A DNA stretch of 64,000 bases, from contig SIJG01000098.1 of NCBI GenBank assembly GCA_023374025.1, positions 246,379 to 310,378 on the forward strand, written 5' to 3'. Below are positions 30,860 through 42,529 of the stretch, in pieces (the first letter of the stretch is position 1; each line of letters opens with the position of its first letter). The notes under the pieces are model-generated. The model was given only the letters and a program-made list of their open reading frames with translations. It made no database searches and was not told the DNA's origin. Position numbers and translations under genes: made by a program. The stretch is from Heterodera schachtii (lineage: Eukaryota; Nematoda; Chromadorea; Rhabditida; Heteroderidae).

Positions 30860-31231
30860 TTAGTGGGGGTTCTTTGTGTGTTTGTTATAGATATCAGTCT
30901 GCATCATATTGTACTTTACGCAGCCCGGACACATCACTTGGGTAAAATGGAACTCGTCTTCTCCCATCAACTTGAACTGGTCCTTATGCTTGTAGTTGAT
31001 TCGACGACATCCTGGGCAGAGAAAGTTGATCACAGCGAACTTTGGTCGGGCTAACTTCCAAAAGGATCGTTGATGATCAAACAAGTTATATACGGTATGA
31101 GTTGGTTTCCGTTCATTCTTTTCCAAATTATTCGCTTTGAGGGGTTTCTCACTGCTTTTTATTTCTGACTCTTGTTCGATCACTTGCCCCACTACAGATT
31201 GGAGAGTCTTCTTTGAAGAATTTGAAGACAT
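30860..31231 (-). CDS. zinc-ribbon-like protein of the Polinton
   Basis: 123 residues. A polar N-terminus precedes two Cys pairs, FLCPGC and VMCPGC, about 30 residues apart, as in four-Cys zinc ribbons of transcription factors. No catalytic motif. Base composition is more balanced than the capsid genes. The GTATTTAA box is 45 nt before the ATG. Given the TBP gene in the same element, a transcription-factor role is an attractive but unproven inference; a virion or DNA-binding role is equally possible. Confidence 0.65.
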   Translation of the reverse strand: MSSNSSKKTLQSVVGQVIEQESEIKSSEKPLKANNLEKNERKPTHTVYNLFDHQRSFWKLARPKFAVINFLCPGCRRINYKHKDQFKLMGEDEFHFTQVMCPGCVKYNMMQTDIYNKHTKNPH

Positions 31232-31276
31232 TATAATTTACCAAATTGAATTACAAAACTCTAACGAATTTTATCC

Positions 31277-31284
31277 TTAAATAC
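31277..31284 (-). promoter_or_regulatory. GTATTTAA box before zinc-ribbon gene
   Basis: 45 nt before the ATG at 31231; no gene ends immediately next to this one. Confidence 0.6.
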
Positions 31285-31691
31285 CTTTTTGTTTGGTTAA
31301 TTTATACCTTTAATATTAGTAATGACACATTTTTTCAATTTTATTTCTGAATAAACAATTAAAAATACAAATATAAAATAGAGAAAAAAGAAAAATGATA
31401 GTATGCAACTCTTTTGATAGATTTTAAGGCATATCAGAATTCTTAGAGTTCCCTTTAAATAATAGTGAAAAAATACACCCAGGGAACGGCTTCACCCTTC
31501 GGTCCCCAATCCAACACTCACTCACCAGGCTGCGCATTACAATAATGAACAGCTCTTCCACCTTCATCTCAGATGGATGGCCTGGAATGTTGGAGAGGAT
31601 CAACCAGGGGTCATTCCGTCCCATATGAGTGATATAAAGAGAGATAGAAGAAGGGAACCATAAGAAAACTAATATTTAGAGAAAAAATTAA
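31285..31691. other. spacer between PolB and zinc-ribbon gene, possible small ORF
   Basis: A minus-strand frame at 31424-31624 (66 codons, with ATG, MGRNDPWLILSNIPG...) is in a GC-richer patch and could be a small gene or a remnant. No homology is recognised, so it is not called as a gene. Confidence 0.35.
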
Positions 31692-34600
31692 TCATTTACG
31701 ATAACCAAATTCGAGGACTTGGAATGAATCATTAATAATACCTTTAGTGAATATGGGTTGATAATGTTTTGTGAGGGAATGAGTAAACACTTTGCCTTGG
31801 ATAAGATTAGGGCGAATAAAATGGGGATATGTAACAATGATGGGGTCCGCGGGGTCATCGGAACCATAACGCAAAATTTGCTCTTTAACACTATCATAAT
31901 GGATCGTTTGCACTGTTTGTTCGTCTAACGTTATCCCTCTTATTTTCAAGTCGTACTCAATTTTCCCATTGTCCTTACGTTCCAACTTCAGCCCGTAGTT
32001 TTTGCAGCCAGCACTGATGAATTCCAAAATGTTGTGGTCCGGTTTTTCGTCAGTCAGCTCACCGAGGTGACCTTTTCCTGTCGGGAGTGGGTCGTTGTCC
32101 TCGGGATGAACGTAGATGATGCTGTCCGTGTCAAAGTAGAGAATTTCGCATCCGGGAGTATTGGCCACTTTTTTGAGCACTTCGTAAAGGTATAGCCGCG
32201 CCATTGATGTCGTGTATAAAGAGATGACGACATTTGAGTATTTATTTTCGTCGACAAACTCCTCCTTCGGCTTGTAGGTGAGCATGAATACGTCGTTGTC
32301 CTCATCCATCAGCTCAATGTCCATAATGTCAATTTTCTTGTCGTCGGTGTATTGTCGGAGAACACAAGGGTCGTTGTTGATTATGGCCTTGGAAAGAAGG
32401 TTCCTCATGGAGAAGCGGCCCCAGAGTGAGTTGAGGCAGAGCTTGGCTATGTAGCGCTTACCAGGCTCCGACTTCATCTTTTCTTTGTCGAGTTTAATTG
32501 CAAATTTCATCCAGCATTCCTCAATGTATTCACTCTTCTGCTCCTCGCTCTCGCACCACGACGGGAAGCCAGTGGCGTGAATTTTCAGGGCCATCATTTC
32601 GCTCACGTAGGACTTGAAGACATTGTTACTCCATTGGTCGTATTGGAGGACGTGGAAGACTTTGCGGGCAGTGTAACCGGCTTCCAATGCTGCATTTAAC
32701 TCAAGGTGGGTGCAAGTTGACACGAAGGCGCGGTCGTTGGGGTTGAAGTGTGGGCAGGAGTAGTCGTTGTCTTTGAGGCCATTGGGATATTTTGCGGTGA
32801 TTTGTTTGGCGCACTTCTCACAGAGAGGGAATAGGAGGCGTTGATCAAATTTTATGGGCATAACAGTGACGTTTATGTTGTTGTTTGGAGGTAGAAGCAA
32901 CACTTTTAGTAGGCCTTTGTAGGGGTTGTCGGATGGAGAACGCCAGTTGACCGTCTGCTCATTTGGTGGGATGCTGATGATTTTTGGGTGGCCAAGGGGA
33001 TAGTCTGTTGAGAAATTGGTCCACGGGTAGAGGCTGGTGAAGTCCTTGTAGCTGATTTTTTGGCCCGGCTTTGCTGTGTGGAGTAGCTTCATTGGTCCTG
33101 TCCGTCCTCCGTGAAAAGCGTCTCTGATTTTGATTGGTGAATGGTCCTTCCAGTTGTCGAAAAACTCCCTCATCTTCTTGTCCTTCTTCAGCTTCTCATT
33201 AATTTCATGCTCCCAAATAACCTCCAAGTCGACGTACCTACTCAATATTTCATGTTTCATCTCTTCTCTTTCCCTAATCTCCCGCAGCGTCTTTCCGTTT
33301 GGCATCTTCGTTTCTTCGTCCATGTCCTCAAAACACTCCTCGCAGCCGTGCCACAGACAACCATTCACTTCAATTATTTTGTCCCGTTTCCCATTTGTGC
33401 CTTTGATGTAGCCGTCCACTTGATATACCTGCCCTTCACGCTTAAACACATATTCGCCGTAACGGGAGTGTGCAGTTTGAATGTTGACGTTGTTGATGTT
33501 GGAGTACCAGTCGAGGTATTTGATGGCGAGTGCGCTTTGATTTTGTTGAGGAGTGTAGCCTTTTTCCGGGACGATGGCTAGTGAGTTCGGTTTCAAATGG
33601 TTGAGCGCGAAATTTTTGACGCAGGCGCTCGCTATAGTCATGGCTTGCCACAAAATGTCGATTCCCCCGTGTTTTCCGTTCCGTTGTGTAAGTTGTTTGA
33701 ATTCCCGGCGCAGTTCGACTAAGGGCGTGGGTGAGGATTTGGACGTCATTGCAGCAGTATTCGGGGAGTTTTTCTTTGAGGTCGAATTTTTGGTGTAGGT
33801 TGTTGTTGTACCAGTTGTCAAATTTCTGCAGATCAGCCTTCTTCTTTTGGTTTGGGCAGTAGTCTTCACGTGGAGGAAGGTGCTGGAGGACGTTGTCGTA
33901 GTTTTCAGCTTTGTTGAACATGTGGGGAAAATGCTGCTTATCCTAAAATTAAAAATTTATAATATTAAAAAAAAAAAAAAAAATTTAAACTAACTTGAAT
34001 TTTGAGACCAAAGGATTTGATAAGCCCTGATAATTTGATGGGCATTAGGTTGTAGCTGTCGTGAAAAATGGTGAGGGGGCCGTGCTCGTTTTCCCTGATT
34101 TTCAGCTCGAAGAGGCGATTTCCTTGTTTGATGATGTCCGGGTTGTGAATTCCTTGCGCCAAAACCTCCTTGATGATCATCGTCATGTCGTAACGGCCCC
34201 CAAAGTGTGCAAAGGCAACAGTTGGATACTTTTTGTTGTGGTCAAAAAGGAGCCACTGTACGAATTCGCGAAGCGGTTGTTGAGTGATGATTTTTTGGTC
34301 AACTGTTGTATCCGTGTAGTCAAAAGGCGAGAAGGTGATTGTGCGGTGAGGACCGCAAATTTGGCACTTTTTCGCCTGTAGTGATTCGTTCCAGTCACCG
34401 TTGTTGATGCAGTCGGTGCAAATGATAGTGGCCGCTGCAAAGTTGACCTCGTGTTCGAAACGGTTGCCTACTTTCTTGTCCTGTGTAGCTTCAAAGTCGT
34501 ATGCGATGATCCTGTATGGTTTTGTTTTGTGTAGCTTTAAGGGTTGAATGAAGCATTTCCTGCAAGGGCTCATCCCGTCGTCGTCTTCTTCTTTTATATG

Positions 34601-35820
34601 AAATTGTTTGCAAAGTTTACAAAACTGTTCCCCACATTTATGCCCAACACTCCCATGAACCTTTATGTTATAAACTACCCCACAATCTCCGCAGCGCTGA
34701 AATTTGGTGCACAAATCCTTGTGGAGGTGGCGCCCATAACAGTTGTTATTGTAGAAGGTGTTGTTACAGTGCTCACATTTTTTGACGTATCCCTGTTGGG
34801 GCTCACAGGGATAGTCGACGCCCACCTCGCGGCAGCCGTGGCATAATGAAGTGCAGTTCATTGAATGTTCCAATTTGTGACTGTATGGTGACTCACAGGA
34901 GAGACAGTAGTATCGTTTTTTGAAATATTTTGAAAGAGTTTTGATGCCGTCAAAGTGATTGTTGTGGTGGTAGAGAAGAATGGGGAATTGGTAGTCCGTG
35001 ACATCGGATTTTGTGATTGGTCGCATCTGGTAATCATTAAAAATAAAAATTTTGTACTCACCGGGATGTTTCACGTTCCATAACCCTTGCACTTGATGTA
35101 TGTAAATTTCCGCATCGTAATCTGTCTCTGTTGTTGGGATCCCCACATCACGGAGTAAAAGTAGTACTTTTTGTCGAAGAACCGTTGTTTGGTTGTTGTT
35201 AATCCACCGCCATCTGTCTTCTGTAATTGTCCCACGTTTATACAAAGAGTAGTAGCGCATCAGTTCCAAGGCGTAAAAAAGGCAGTAGTTGTCGTTGTTG
35301 TTAACCTTAAAAATATGCGGACTGTGACGAAACAGGATGGTCTCCCTTTTCCTTTTGTTGTTCGTTGTCGCGGTAATCCATTGGTGTTTAGGACAGTGAC
35401 GGTAATTATAAAGGGAGCTCCATATAAGTTGACGTGTTTGGATTTGCTTTGCTCCACTTTACAAAACTGGTTGAAAACGGCGTCCACGACATTTGACGTA
35501 ATTGGTGTAATTGGTAGGATGATGTCACCCTGGTCTAAAAGTTCCGATGAAATTATAACCCCCACCTTATTTGTTGCGCCTAGTGTGTTTTGTCCATCTA
35601 AAATTGCTTCCTCGATCGAATGGTGTATACATGAGCGCAGCTCCGCAGCGGGGTCGGCACATTTGTCAATTTCCTCGATGACGAATTTGGATTTTGAGCG
35701 CACAAGTTGATATTTTTTACTTTTTGAAGTAAGGTTATCAATTTTACGAATGCATTTATTTGGTTGGGATTTTTTGGGGAAGGAGGAGGAAGAATTTTGA
35801 GAGAGGGAAAAACGTTTCAT
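31692..35820 (-). CDS. Polinton protein-primed DNA polymerase B, one intron and two frame breaks
   Basis: Spans about 1,340 codons. Exonuclease motifs: YDFEAT, then FAHFGGRYD, then YCCNDVQIL. Polymerase motifs: DFTSLYP, KLCLNSLWGRF, YFDTDS. A Cys/His-rich region lies at about 34,440-34,920. A 52-nt intron (33943-33994, GT..TTTTAG) separates FGLKIQ from a phase-matched exon. Two frame changes remain: one near 35345-35362 in an A/G-rich run, and one at 33717-33723 reading CTT AGT C. They may be inactivating, assembly errors or, for the second, programmed shifting. PolB replicates the element from terminal protein. Its GC content is visibly higher than that of the capsid module and it lacks the GTATTTAA box, suggesting a separate origin. 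Confidence 0.9.
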
Positions 35821-36140
35821 TTTATAATATATGAATGAAAAAGATTTATAGATGATATAAGATAATATGAAAGAATATTTTGAAGTAGAAAAACGTAAAT
35901 TTTATAGTTATAATAGAAATAGTTATTGAAAATTTTTTTATAAGTTGAATATTGGTAAAGTATTGGATGAAAGGGTAATTTTAGTTGCAAATTGTTTGTT
36001 TAAATATTTTTTGGACGGAGCGCGCAAGCAATGAATGTGGGGTTGAAAATTTTCGCGAATGAAAGGGAGAAATGGACTTTTGGGTGGAAATGGGCGGCTA
36101 TTTATACTCTTTAAAGTGGGCGGGGCTAAGGCTAAAATGG

Positions 36141-36451
36141 TCATTTGGCAGGTTGCCAATTAAATTGTTCAAGCTATAGCATATGCGCTCAAATGGCCCC
36201 TGCGTGCGCTCGAATGACCACTGAAGGCGCTCAGGTGGCACGCGCGAGCGCTCAAATGGCCTGGCGTCGCTTCCTTCCCAACAGCTGACGCCCATCCCAT
36301 CGATCCCCTCCAATAGGCTTTATTTAATTATTTTAATTTAATTTATCAATTTCTTAAAAAATTTTTTTCATTTATTTTTAAATTTTTATTTATTATTTTT
36401 AATTTATTTATTTATTTATTTATTATTATTATATATATTTTTATGTGGTAT

Positions 36452-36489
<38 letters not shown>

Positions 36490-36909
36490 AGAGAGAGAGA
36501 GAAAAGAGAGAGAGTGAGAGAGAAAAGAGAGAGAGTGAGAGAGAAGAGAGAGAGAATGAATGTATGCTTTTTTATTCAATTATTATTATTTTTTTTTATT
36601 ATTATTTATTTACTTATTTATTTATTTTAATTTATAAAATTTATTTATTATTATTATTTATATTTTAATTTTAAGTTAATTTATTATTAATCAATAAAAA
36701 CCCTTCAATAGGTTTAGGTTCACCCCCGCACCCATCCAATAGGTTTTGGTTTAATTTTAATTTATTTTTAATTTAATTTTTAATCAATAAAAACCCTTCA
36801 ATAGGTTTAGGTTCACCCCCACACCCATCCAATAGGTTTTGGTTTAACCAATAGGCTTTGGTTTGGAACGGTGGTTTTCCAACCCCGGAAAAGGGGGGGA
36901 GTAACTACT
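36141..36909 (-). repeat. right terminal inverted repeat of the Polinton
   Basis: Reverse complement of 20242-21306 with a shorter CT/GA tract (36453-36556). It contains the GC-rich inner block (36141-36310), AT-rich middle and duplicated CCTATTGAAGGGTTTTTATTGATT/CCTATTGGATGGGTG subterminal modules, ending GTAACTACT. PolB starts about 320 bp inside it. Confidence 0.9.
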
Positions 36910-36915
36910 TATATA

Positions 36916-38984
36916 TGATTAATATATTTTATCAGAATAAATATTTTAAGAAGATTATTATAAATGAAAAAATAAAGTAATTCGACGATTAAATAAACAT
37001 TTTTATCCTACTGATCAAAAATATTTATTTTCCCTACTTTCATTTCAATTTTAATGACAAAAGTAGAGTATAAACATATTAAAATTATTTTTTATTTTTT
37101 CAACATTTCGGCAATATTTCATTTCTTTCACTCATTTTTGGTTTTTCTCATGTTATTTGACAAAATAAAAATATACAATTAAAATATTTAAAAAATAAAT
37201 AATTTATATTTCCTATCATTTGCCTAATATTTTTATGATTAAAACAAAATGTTCATTTTATTTAATAATGAAAATAATAAAAAAAAGTTTGCATTTTTCA
37301 AACAAATTCGCATTCATTCATTTAAGTGCATATCATAAACAAAATTTCATTATCATTTACATAAACAAAACAATAGCTTTTTACACAAACTGACAAAATA
37401 AAAAAGCAAAACCAAATATTTCATTCTTCAAATTATTAATCAACACATGTGTTATCTCTAAAGCATGAGAGGCACAATAGCGTGGATCGCAAAACAATAC
37501 ATTTTAAAAACTTTGACAGATTTCGCTTATGTGTCTCATGGATGAGACGCACAATAGTGTCAGCTCATACAATAACAAACAATTCTTTTTAACAACTTCA
37601 ACACATTTGTTATCTCTCGAAAATTTTCCTTATTGTTTTATTGCCCTGTTTATATAATTAAAGATGGGGTGAAAAATAAGGAAGGGATGCGAGACAAATT
37701 TCCCATTGTCACTCCCTTTCCTTTGTTTTACTCTTTTTTCTTTTCCATTGGAATTTACTCTCTCTTTTCCCCCACTCCCTCCCTCTCCCTCACACACGCA
37801 CGCATCCAACAGACTGCTGTTGCACAGCGCACGCGTCTGTCCACACTCTCTGCCCATCCCACCCGCCGCGTCCCCGCATAGACAGACAGGCAGACAGTGC
37901 GCTATCTCCCTCCTTCCCTCTTACTAACCACCACAAAACGGGAAGAAAATCTTTTCTCTCCCAACTATTTCTTTTGCTTTTTTCTTTGTCAATACTATTT
38001 CTTTTGCATTTTTCTTTTTCTTAACAATTCTTTTCATCTCTTTTTCTTTCGCATCTCTCCCCACAACAAATTTAAATAAAGCGCCACACAAACACAACGC
38101 CATGGAACATACATACACACAGACGTTCATCTTTATTATATAGGATTAAGCATCATTATTTGTTATGACAAAAAATGCCAAATGAAATAATTACAAATTT
38201 TCATGCAAAATTAAGTAAGATTTTGTGCCAGCAAAACATCCATAACCATAAATTATGAATATATTTTAAAACAATTAAAATTAAAATTAATTGAATATAG
38301 CGGAGATCCTTTTCTATTTTTTTTTAATATATAGTTTCAAAATTATCTACACCGCCGCACCCACCCCCAGCTTATTGGAATAATAAATATGTAACTAATT
38401 AAATCAAAATAAAAAAAGCAAAACTCTGTTAAGAAAGGCATAAAAATTTGATTTTTGATTTTATAGAAAGTTTTCATCATTTAATGAATACGAAAATTTT
38501 TGAAAAAACTCGGGATTTTCGGTTCGAGTCTTATGTAATAAGTTAATAAAAATTTGATATAAAAGGTCAAAAATTAAAATTTTTGAATTATTTCTTTTTT
38601 TATTTCATTATTAAGCATCATTAACATTATTTGTTATGACAAAAAGTGCCAAATAAAAAATGAAATCTTTCTCATTTTTTAACTTTTTTTTCATTTTTAA
38701 TAAATATTCATAATAAATTTTTATTTTTCGTTGGAATATTTCATTTTCTTCATTTTTATAAACAAATTCATTTTTTGTCATAACATATATGAAAATATTT
38801 AACCAAAAAATCAATTATAATGAAAATAAAATTAAATTTTTCATAAAAAATAATCATTTACAAAAAAAAAATAATCATTTTTCAATATTTTTTAATTATA
38901 TATTTTTATTTTTTATTTTTTGATTTGTATGTAATCTATCAAAATTTCGAATAAAAATTTTAGACAAAATATCATTGCGAGAAA
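36916..38984. other. displaced upstream region of HTH copy a and AT-rich intergenic DNA
   Basis: Bases 36916-37080 align with the upstream region of the intact HTH gene at about 44545-44690, so they originally belonged to copy a on the other side of the Polinton. A C/T-rich, GC-richer patch at 37690-37920 has open frames without support. No gene is seen. Confidence 0.5.
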
Positions 38985-39664
38985 ATGAAAATCAGCCGAT
39001 TACTCATTTTAATAGTAATTTTGGTCGTAATTAATATTAATTATATTGGATCAGAAAACAAAAAATCACAACAAAAATCATTTGATGAAATATTTGGAGA
39101 AAAATGGGAAGAAAAAGAAGAAAAAGAAAGAAATGAGAAGAAAAAAAGAGAAATAATTCAAAAATATTATAAAATAAAAGAAAAAAATTAAGCTAAAAGG
39201 AAGAAAATTCCCAAGAAAAGAATGGGATAAAATTAATTCAAAAATAGCGAAAAAATTGGGAACTAATCGAAAGAAAATTTATAAATGGATTAAAGAATTT
39301 GATCTTCAAAAATTGAAATCTTACAAATCAAAAACTGATGAACAAAAAATTGAAATTGTTCAAAAATTCATTGAAATGACCAATGAATATAAGCAAAAAA
39401 AGAAAATATTCGAAAAAAGAATGGCAAAAAAATTATAAAGAAATTTGTAAGAAAATTGGAGTTAGCCATAGAACAATTGAAATTTGGAAGAAACAATTTG
39501 GCATTCGCAGTAAAAAAAATAACGGAGAAAGAAAAAATGGAAAAAATAAAAATTTATTGGCAAATAAAAGAGAAAAGCCAAAAATTAGTGAAAAGGAAAT
39601 TGCAAAAACATTGGAAATTCACCAAAATAGCATTTTTAATTGGAAGAAACAATTTGGAGAATAA
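38985..39664 (+). pseudogene. HTH-repeat secreted family, copy b (broken)
   Basis: The ATG at 38985 gives a clear signal-like leader and the KSFDEIFGEKWEEKEE block, but a stop at 39189-39191 and later shifts near 39395 and 39540 break the frame. All three HTH-like repeats are recognisable in different frames up to 39664. Confidence 0.85.
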
Positions 39665-39887
39665 ATGTTTCAGAACATTTCAGACGAAGAAGACTGATTT
39701 TTCTTTATTTTTTCAAATTTAAGCTATTATTACGTTTTAATTAGGTAAATTTCTTAGGTTTTTCCTAATTTTGTCGTTCAGACTTTTTTATATTTGCCCT
39801 AATTTTGTAACATAAACACAATAAACTTTTGTAGTCGCTTTTTAATTTTAATCTTGAGATAAATTATATTACAAATGACCAAACTTT

Positions 39888-40170
39888 TTTTTTACCGTAC
39901 CTTCGCCACGTTTCTTTGTCGCTCCAATGTCGACCGCCACATTGCCCTTGTAGTTGTCCGATTTTTGTAAGAGAATCGGAATTAGCCATAACACAATAAC
40001 GAAATAGAAAAACAATTGGAATTCGCTGTAATATAACTGTGGAAGAAAAGATGAAAAAAATGAAAATTTATTGGCAAATAAAAAGTGAAAATTCAAAAAT
40101 GAGTGATAATAAAATTGCAAAAATATTCAAAATACATAATCCGCGAATTTCTGATTGGAAGAACATTTTT
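39888..40170. pseudogene. chimeric fragment: Cys-rich gene exon end joined to HTH repeat
   Basis: 39888-39963 (minus) matches the exon end of the Cys-rich genes (DIGATKKRGEGTVKK); from about 39964 plus-strand sequence matches the HTH family from the second repeat to the third. This is a junction of two families that are also neighbours at 48-49 kb. Confidence 0.75.
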
Positions 40171-41525
40171 AATATATGTGCATTTGAGTGCCTTATTAAC
40201 GTGTAACTAAAATTTGGTCGGATTTTATTAATTTTTGTATGAGTGAATTCGAAGAATTAATTAATTTTTTAAAATTTGATCATCCACAACTAATTTTTTA
40301 TTGTTCAGAAGCTCACCAAAATTTGCAGAGATACGTAATGGAATAGTACAAATACAAATGTTTATAAATTTTCCTATAAATTTTCACTCGAGGAAAATTT
40401 GTTTGTATTCGCAACATTTGCATTTTTTAAAATTTGTCCACCTGGGAACATTTTGAGGATATGGGATGATTTAGTTTCATATAGTTTGATTCTATTCCTT
40501 TTAGCATCCCTGCAAAGTTTGAAGAGCTTCTGATCAGTTACCAAAAAATTATGTGGGACCAAATTTTTCAAAAATTGGAAAATATAGAAAAATGGAAAAC
40601 CCAAAAAAATTATAACGAAATCCAATGGGATGGAAAATTAATTATAAATAATTATACTTCTAAGCTGTTACATGCAAAAATTGGTGCACTTTTCTGATCA
40701 CTATTCAAAAATTATGAGGGATTAAATTTTCTACGAAAATATGCCTTAATGATATAATTAAAAATTCATAGAAGATTTAAAATTCTGAATTAATAGAGCC
40801 AGAAAAGGAATTCTGTATTTTTGAGTGTTATGGAAAGAAAATACTGATAAAATGGATAAGGCTATGATAGGACAAAAGATAGAAATAGTATTTTACCAGG
40901 AATAACACATTTTCAGAGTTGAAATTCCCATTTAAAGCCATTATTCGTAACAATTTTCGTCATTAAAATAATAGTAACACATGTGCCAGTGGAACGCGCT
41001 GAATTAGGCTTTGGGCTCTCAACCCTCGGAATTCCAACCATTTTTATGATGGGGTCCTGGGGTGATCAGTCCCATTTCCCTCCCATCGCCAACTCCATTT
41101 TAGGAATGGCCTTTATTTCAGGAAAAGCATGGAAAACAAATACAAATAAAATTAAAACAATTAAATACAAAATGGAATTAAATATTTAAATAATTACAAA
41201 TTAAATTCAATTAAATAAAAGCATTAAATTACATAAAATACAAAATCCGGATTAAGTGAGTAGCAATGGGAAAATCGCGTATTAAATACACATACCTAAA
41301 TGGGAAGGGGAGGAGTCAGATCGATCGCTTATTGGCTAACGGAGAAGCAATTAAATGAAAATGAAAAGGCATTAAAATGAATGTGAAAATAAAATGAGAA
41401 AATGCTTAGGCAATTTAATATTAATTTATTTATCTCTTACATAATGATGTTACTATTTGGTATTTATTTCATCACTGTTTTTGCTATTATTTTGGATTTA
41501 TTAATAAGTTTCTATGGCAAAAATT
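40171..41525. other. AT-rich intergenic, no supported gene
   Basis: Short frames only. A GC-richer patch at 40981-41115 is open for 68 codons with no recognised family. Confidence 0.4.
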
Positions 41526-42203
41526 CTAATAATTAGGGCTGTCAAAAATATGCACATGCATATTTTTTTCCTGGACTGTGGGAGGCCTGAAACGCACGAA
41601 AACCATGTTTTTAGCTTGCTTTGAAGCTTATAGGATGACTTTCCATATGCATATTTTGCATATTTGTGCATATTTCGCGATTTATGTGCATATTTGCATA
41701 TTTGTGCATATTTTGGCATTTCATGCATATTTTGTGCATATTTTGGCATTTTTTCAAAAAACCTCTAATAGAACGGCTCCCAGCAGACAAATTGGGCCTT
41801 TTTGACCTCAAAAACCGGAAAATTTTCAAAAAAATAATTTTTTAGCAAAATTTCACGAAAAATATTGAATAAATTTAAATTTTCTCAAAAAATAGTTAAT
41901 TTATGTCAAAAATAAGCAAAATTTCGCTTTTTGGGTTGGTTTTTCGCTAAAAATGAGTAAATTTTTGCTTTATCATGTTTTTTTCTCCTAAAATGATTTT
42001 TAATACCACATTTAGCCATTTTTGAAGAGTTTACTTTATATTTAACAAATTTGAAGAGATTTTGAGAAATTACACCCTCAATTTGGAAAATTTTATGTGC
42101 ATATTTTTCAGTTTTTATGTGCATATTTTGCCATTTTTGATGCATATTTTATGCGCATATTTTGCGATTTTATGTGCATATTTTTGACAGCCCTACTAAT
42201 AAT
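41526..42203. mobile_element. hAT-type MITE, 662 bp
   Basis: The body 41534-42195 begins TAGGGCTGTCAAAAATATGC and ends with its reverse complement. Direct repeats CTAATAAT (41526-41533 and 42196-42203) form a perfect 8-bp target duplication. The interior is made of repeated TGTGCATATTT words and has no transposase. The length, TIR start and 8-bp duplication fit non-autonomous hAT elements. Confidence 0.9.
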
Positions 42204-42529
42204 TATCTTTTGGAAATTGACAAAAAAGAAAAAAAAATCGCTTTTATAAAAGTGCTGCCATCTGCACTAATTATTTTTTCCCTTATGCTTTTTCTATTAA
42301 ACCTAATTTGTCGACCATTTGTTCCGCTTGGCCATTGGATTATGACGTGTACTTCTGCATTGTGAAAATGAATTCAATTACGTTGGATTTAACGAAATTT
42401 TGGAAAATACAACAATTAAAATTAGGGAAAACGAACCGACAGAAATTTACATTAATTTAAAAAAGGGCACCAAAATAATATTATGAATTGAAAAATAATA
42501 AAGAAAATCACTCGTCATTTGCAGTCTTC

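Larger units (their letters stand above)
20236..36915. mobile_element. complete Polinton/Maverick with TBP and PAZ genes
   Basis: The element body is 20242-36909 (16,668 bp). It begins AGTAGTTAC and ends GTAACTACT, and is flanked by the perfect 6-bp direct repeat TATATA (20236-20241 and 36910-36915), the expected Polinton duplication length. It contains PolB, integrase, ATPase, protease, major capsid, penton-like and small capsid-associated genes in the usual Polinton repertoire, all on the minus strand, plus a plus-strand TATA-binding protein gene and a PAZ gene near the left end. PolB has two frame breaks; all other genes are open. This suggests recent activity with mobilisation possibly now dependent on other copies. 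Confidence 0.95.

Noticed and set aside
31424..31624. 66-codon frame between PolB and zinc-ribbon genes
   Set aside because: Has an ATG but no box, homology or domain; noted only in the spacer entry.
41501..41829. Frame rich in MHKYAQ-type words
   Set aside because: Lies in the word-repeat interior of a hAT MITE.
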